Assembly: GCA_964458015.1 (NCBI GenBank)
Contig: CAYWGR010000209.1
Span: 1-8,840, forward strand
DNA length: 8,840 bases
Direction: 5' to 3'
From: CAYWGR01 sp964458015
Lineage (GTDB): Bacteria > Planctomycetota > Planctomycetia > Pirellulales > Thermoguttaceae
The position numbers and the translations under genes are program-made. Positions 6,019-8,840 of this stretch are shown piece after piece. The stretch's first letter is position 1. Each line of letters opens with the position of its first letter. Below the pieces are notes generated by a model. It did not search any database. It worked only from the letters and a program-made list of their open reading frames with translations, and had not been told where the DNA came from.

Positions 6019-7820
6019 ATGAAATTCTCTTGTTTGCTTCTCTGCGCGCTCTTCGTGTCTCTTTGTCTGCTCAGCCCACTTCCAACGGCCCTCGCAGTCA
6101 CATGGACGGGTAACGTCAATCCTAACGACCCGACCACCTGGAACAGTTCCACGACTGGCTATATTGGGGAGACCGCCGATGGGACTCTGACCGTTGGCAC
6201 TAACAACAATCTGAAGTCGTCTAACAGCATTATTGGCTATAACCCTGGCGTAACGGGACAAGTAACGATTGCCGGAGCTAACGCAACCTGGACCAACGGC
6301 GGATATCTCTGGGTCGGGTTTGGCGGCAGCGGTATACTGAACATCACCGATGGCGGTGCAGTGGGGGAAAGCAATGGAGGCACAATTGGATCTACAACCG
6401 GCTCGAAAGGGATGATTGTTGTTGACGGAGCCGATTCAAAATGGACCAATGCATCGTACCTCTTTGTCGGCTCTGGCGGGAGTGGAACATTGAGCATTAC
6501 CAGTGGCGGTGCGGTTAGCTGTAACGGCTGCTCAATCGGCAATGCTGCTAACTCAACGGGTGTCGTTACCGTTGATGGTAATGGTTCGAAGTTGACTGAT
6601 GGCAACAGTTACCTTTTGGTCGGCTCTGACGGGAGTGGAACATTGAGCATTACCAGTGGCGGTGCGGTTAGCTGTGACGGCTGCTCAATCGGCAATGCTG
6701 CTAACTCAACGGGTGTCGTTACCGTTGATGGNNNNNNNNNNNNNNNNNNNNNNNNNNNNNNNNNNNNNNNNNNNNNNNNNNNNNNNNNNNNNNNNNNNNN
6801 NNNNNNNNNNNNNNNNNNNNNNNNNNNNNNNTAATGGTTCAAAGTTGACTGATGACAACAGTTACCTCTTTGTTGGCGATCACGGCATTGGAAAATTGAA
6901 CATCACCGGAGGCGGCAGCGTTGCCAGTAGCAGCGGCAACATCGGCGTTTCTTCTGGTTCAGAGGGTATTGTTAAAAATAGATGGCGCAAACTCAACGTG
7001 GACTGACGGTGGCTACCTGTGTGTCGGTGATTCCGGTAGTGGAATGCTTTTTATTACGAACAGCGGAAAAGTCACTGCAACGAGTGTTTCGGTTAACAGC
7101 ACATCACTCTTGGCCATTGATATTGGTAACGGCAGTTGTCTCAATCTTGGCAAAGGCTTAGTCACTAATTACGGAACTATGCGATTTGTTGCCGGAGGCG
7201 GTACCGAGACTGGTAAATATACGCCCATCGTTGCTGGTGTGTGGACTGGCACTACGGGTAGATATCAGGCTCTCGGTGGAACCTGGAATGCAGACCATAC
7301 ATTCACGGTTTCCAGTGTTCAAGAAGGCATGTCCGGCACGCCGGTTTTCCTCGAGACGCAGCGGGTACTGGTCAACGATAGCAAAACCGGTTGGGCCGTC
7401 GGTGCAAGTTTTGCCGCTAACTCCATGCCCACGGCTTTTATGGCTACGGCCATTAGTGGTGATGTTCTGAGACTTCTGGACGATAAGCTGATTGCCGGCA
7501 CATCGGTCCTAAGTGGGTGGACATTTTCAGCCACCGGCTACACTACGGGCAATCCGGTCTATCTTTCGATGCTTGTCGGTGCAGGGCAAACGCTCGACGG
7601 TCTCGCGCTCTGGCACTACGACAATGCGACCGGGTGGAAAGAATACACTGCCTCCGCGACCGATTTGAACTATGATGGATCCTATGTTAACTTCACCGTG
7701 ACCAGCTTCAGTCGCTACGCTGTTTCGGGTATCGCCGTGCCAGAACCAAGTGCTATTATGCTTTTGGCAATCGGACTTGGCGGCATACTGGCCTATGTTT
7801 GGCGGAAATGGAGTCGATAG
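6019..7820 (+). CDS. Secreted PEP-CTERM beta-repeat protein, gapped and frameshifted
   Basis: A large exported surface protein, broken here by a 100-N gap (6732-6831) and a one-base frameshift at 6974-6978. A signal peptide ('MKFSCLLLCALF...', cleavage candidate after 'TALA', about residue 26) precedes about six beta repeats of about 51 residues. Their pattern is 'SGTLSITSGGAVSxxxxSIGxxxxSTGVVTVDGxxSKWTxxSYLFVG', matching the repeat family shared by type V secretion and PEP-CTERM proteins. The C-terminal region (about 7180-7735) is another beta-rich domain. The end is 'VPEPSAIMLLAIGLGGILAYVWRKWSR' in parts: motif, helix and basic tail. The reading frame upstream of the gap continues without shift if the Ns are removed. 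After the gap, 'SGSEGIV' must shift frame in AAAAA to continue as 'IDGANSTWTDGG'. This may be a sequencing error or a real null mutation. Role is probably adhesive or structural; unproven. Confidence 0.8.
6468..6731 (+). repeat. 153-bp tandem repeat within the PEP-CTERM gene
   Basis: A unit of 153 bases (51 codons) starting at 6468 repeats at 6621. Over the 111 bases shared before the gap I count two differences (ggcggg/gacggg and gtaacgg/gtgacgg). Flanking units, at 6315-6467 and after the gap, are clearly more diverged, so this pair looks recently duplicated. Confidence 0.85.
6732..6831. other. Assembly gap (100 N) inside the tandem repeat
   Basis: Exactly 100 Ns, a conventional placeholder for unknown length. 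The left flank ends in gttgatgg and the right flank begins taatggttc, which are adjacent in the intact copy at 6571-6587. Confidence 0.95.
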
Positions 7821-7912
7821 CAGGCAGGATTGACGAAGGATGGACGAAACACCGGCAACCGGAGGAACTCTGATTTTCGCTAATCTCCGCTGATGTTTCT
7901 CATTAGCGGAGA
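7821..7912. other. Short convergent intergenic spacer
   Basis: This region between the PEP-CTERM stop and the truA stop holds only the inverted repeat described separately. Confidence 0.6.
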
Positions 7913-7916
7913 TTAG
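7880..7916. terminator. Perfect 12-bp inverted repeat between convergent genes
   Basis: CTAATCTCCGCT (7880-7891) and AGCGGAGATTAG (7905-7916) are exact complements around a 13-base loop. The right arm contains the truA stop codon (7913-7915). Position and symmetry suit a bidirectional terminator, though the plus-strand side has only a short mixed tail (tgttccttatcttttt) and the minus-strand side a purine-rich one. The arm also has an internal direct repeat, ATTAG-CGGAG-ATTAG, so it may be a dispersed palindromic element. Confidence 0.6.
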
Positions 7917-8840
7917 TGTTCCTTATCTTTTTCCGCGTAATCAACGCTGACCAAGAAAAGCCCTTCCGGCGGCGCGGTGGGGCCGGCGGCGCGGCGATCA
8001 AGGGCGTCGAGGACTTCGGCGGGCCAGGTTTCAGGCTGAGCGCCGCGGCCGACTTGGACCAACGTGCCGACGATGGCGCGGACCATGTTGTAGAGGAAGC
8101 CGTCGGCCTCGATTTCGATGGTGATGAAATCATCGGCCCCCCTGCCCTGACTGTTCATTCCCTCGCCCTCTGGGAGAGGGTTAGGGTGAGGGCTGTCGGG
8201 ACATGGACTAATGATTCCACCCCTGCCCTGCTCCCGACCGCCCTCACNNNNNNNNNNACCCCCGGCCCCTCTCCCGCAAGCGGGCGAGGGGAGAATGCAT
8301 GGGCTATCGGCGCGAGGCGATGCGTCTCCTCTTCCGCAAGTGGGCGAGGGGAGAGATTGGTCCTGCCCTGCCCTGCCCCGATTTACCGTCAGATCGAAGA
8401 CCGTTCGCACACTGCTTTTGCGCGGGGCGCCGCTGCTTTCGAAGCTGCGGAAATCGTGTTTGCCAAGCAGCGACGCGGCGGCGCGGCGCATGGCGTCGGG
8501 GTTCAGACGGCCGTAGATGTAATGCCACGCATAATGGCGGAGGAAAACGTCGCGGATCGGGCCGTCGTGGATCATGTAGCGGTAACGCTTGCGGTGGGCG
8601 TCGCGGATGGGGTGGAAATCGTTCGAGACTTCCGCGGCATCGAGCACGGCGATATCGTGTGGCAGATTGGCGTTCAGCGCGCGGATGAAAACCTCGGGTG
8701 TCAGTGTCGCTTGTGTGCGAAAGCCGACGACTTGGCCCAAGGCGTGAACGCCGGCGTCGGTTCGACCGCTGGCCAATGTGCGACCGCGCCGGCCGGTGCC
8801 TGCGTGCCATTGCCCTGAAGCCCATCCCAGACCGGTTTGT
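7913..8840 (-). CDS. truA: tRNA pseudouridine synthase A, 5' end outside the window, with repeat insertion
   Basis: TruA isomerises U38-40 of the tRNA anticodon stem to pseudouridine. The visible 308 codons include the catalytic-Asp motif 'GRTDAGVHALGQ' (codons at about 8767-8732), 'HRKRYRYMIHDGP', 'LLGKHDFRSF', 'SSVRTVFDLTV', 'FITIEIEADGFLYNMVRAIVGTLVQVGRG' and the C-terminal 'APPEGLFLVSVDYAEKDKEH'. The frame is open to the window edge, so the start and about 30 N-terminal residues are missing. The 20 or so residues just before 'TLASGRTDAG' match TruA poorly. Between 'LTVNR' and 'DDFITIEIEADG', where family members have a tight turn, about 81 extra low-complexity codons are inserted in frame (8135-8377), including ten Ns. 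Without the insert, the length fits a normal TruA of about 260 residues. The gene ends in the 12-bp inverted repeat. Confidence 0.92.
   Translation of the reverse strand, partial: QTGLGWASGQWHAGTGRRGRTLASGRTDAGVHALGQVVGFRTQATLTPEVFIRALNANLPHDIAVLDAAEVSNDFHPIRDAHRKRYRYMIHDGPIRDVFLRHYAWHYIYGRLNPDAMRRAAASLLGKHDFRSFESSGAPRKSSVRTVFDLTVNRGRAGQDQSLPSPTCGRGDASPRADSPCILPSPACGRGAGGXXXXEGGREQGRGGIISPCPDSPHPNPLPEGEGMNSQGRGADDFITIEIEADGFLYNMVRAIVGTLVQVGRGAQPETWPAEVLDALDRRAAGPTAPPEGLFLVSVDYAEKDKEH
8140..8147 (-). repeat. GGGCAGGG octamer at the 3' edge of the truA insert
   Basis: An exact octamer on the coding strand, part of the codons for 'QGRGADD', directly before the TruA homology resumes. Confidence 0.45.
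8165..8179. repeat. Short hairpin in the truA insert
   Basis: CCCTCT (8165-8170) and AGAGGG (8174-8179) form a 6-bp stem around GGG. It is flanked by the ccctaaccct-like sequence typical of this repeat family. Confidence 0.6.
8221..8228 (-). repeat. GGGCAGGG octamer inside the truA insert
   Basis: An exact octamer on the coding strand, between the 10-N gap and the third palindromic block. Confidence 0.45.
8248..8257. other. Assembly gap (10 N) in the truA insert
   Basis: Ten Ns between 'gccctcac' and 'acccccgg'. The flanks share 'ac', and merging them there would restore the usual form of this repeat and remove 12 positions, keeping the truA frame. Confidence 0.95.
8266..8291. repeat. Near-perfect palindrome in the truA insert
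   Basis: CCCCTC-T-CCCG pairs with CGGG-C-GAGGGG around a 4-base loop (8277-8280). This gives 10 pairs and one T/C mismatch. A less perfect copy follows 60 bases later (about 8326-8351). Confidence 0.75.
8366..8378 (-). repeat. Double GGGCAGGG octamer at the 5' edge of the truA insert
   Basis: Two overlapping exact octamers (8366-8373 and 8371-8378) on the coding strand, encoding part of 'RGRAG' exactly where TruA homology stops. Confidence 0.45.

Larger units (their letters stand above)
8135..8377 (-). repeat. GC-rich palindromic repeat cluster inserted in frame in truA
   Basis: About 243 bases encode 'GRAGQDQSLPSPTCGRG', then 'LPSPACGRGAGG', a 10-N gap, 'EGGREQGRGG' and 'SPHPNPLPEGEG'. Two direct-repeat units lie 60 bases apart (around 8271 and 8331), sharing 'ccgcaag-gggcgaggggaga'. 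A third, related palindromic block is at 8158-8190. GGGCAGGG octamers sit at both ends and in the middle. Repeats of this 'CCCTCTCCC...GGGAGAGGG' style are known as dispersed elements in planctomycete and proteobacterial genomes. No transposase or target-site duplication is evident. Confidence 0.8.

Noticed and set aside
6468..6731. CRISPR-like array
   Set aside because: The 153-bp units are contiguous, in frame and protein-coding, with no short repeat-spacer alternation.
6019..7820. Type V autotransporter
   Set aside because: The repeats are shared with that class, but the C-terminus is a PEP-CTERM tail and there is no beta-barrel domain.
8135..8377. Insertion sequence in truA
   Set aside because: There is no transposase, no terminal inverted repeats bounding the whole insert and no clear target-site duplication; it fits a passive repeat cluster better.
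7916..8818. A 300-codon plus-strand open frame across truA
   Set aside because: It is antisense to truA and contains the repeat cluster; it has no family resemblance.

Overview
The window looks like a piece of a planctomycete chromosome, probably Pirellulales-like. This is inferred from the gene mix and not from any marker gene. The evidence is two secreted proteins with C-terminal PEP-CTERM sorting tails, a small Hanks-type Ser/Thr kinase, a 'TxITDAGL' leucine-rich-repeat membrane protein, weak or absent Shine-Dalgarno sequences on several genes, and GC-rich 'SPxCGRG/PLPEGEG' repeats inside a housekeeping gene. It contains two runs of N (6732-6831 and 8248-8257), so it comes from a scaffolded draft assembly.

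Layout. Positions 122-3182 hold three minus-strand genes in the order kinase, accA, LRR protein. accA and the LRR gene are only 19 bases apart and probably share a transcript. Positions 3183-3713 are an intergenic region with divergent promoter candidates. A small plus-strand PEP-CTERM protein of the choice-of-anchor E type follows (3714-4400). It converges on a minus-strand GT4 glycosyltransferase (4481-5644) through a shared terminator-like hairpin. A second AT-rich intergenic region with a good promoter leads to a plus-strand PEP-CTERM protein built from about 51-residue beta repeats (6019-7820). That gene is interrupted by a scaffold gap and by a one-base frameshift. It converges on truA (7913 to the window edge, minus strand) across a perfect 12-bp inverted repeat.

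How the parts relate. accA (fatty-acid synthesis) and truA (tRNA pseudouridine) are housekeeping genes. The glycosyltransferase and the two PEP-CTERM proteins fit an envelope or exopolysaccharide and exosortase surface system, but no exosortase is encoded here. The kinase and the LRR protein have unknown targets.

No wholly new multi-gene system is evident. The most notable signals are: (1) an in-frame insertion of about 81 codons, made of palindromic GC-rich repeats, inside truA; (2) nine copies of the octamer GGGCAGGG at seven loci, all on the minus strand, matching the E. coli KOPS consensus GGGNAGGG; and (3) a tandem-repeat surface gene whose scaffold gap starts and ends at exactly the same repeat phase.
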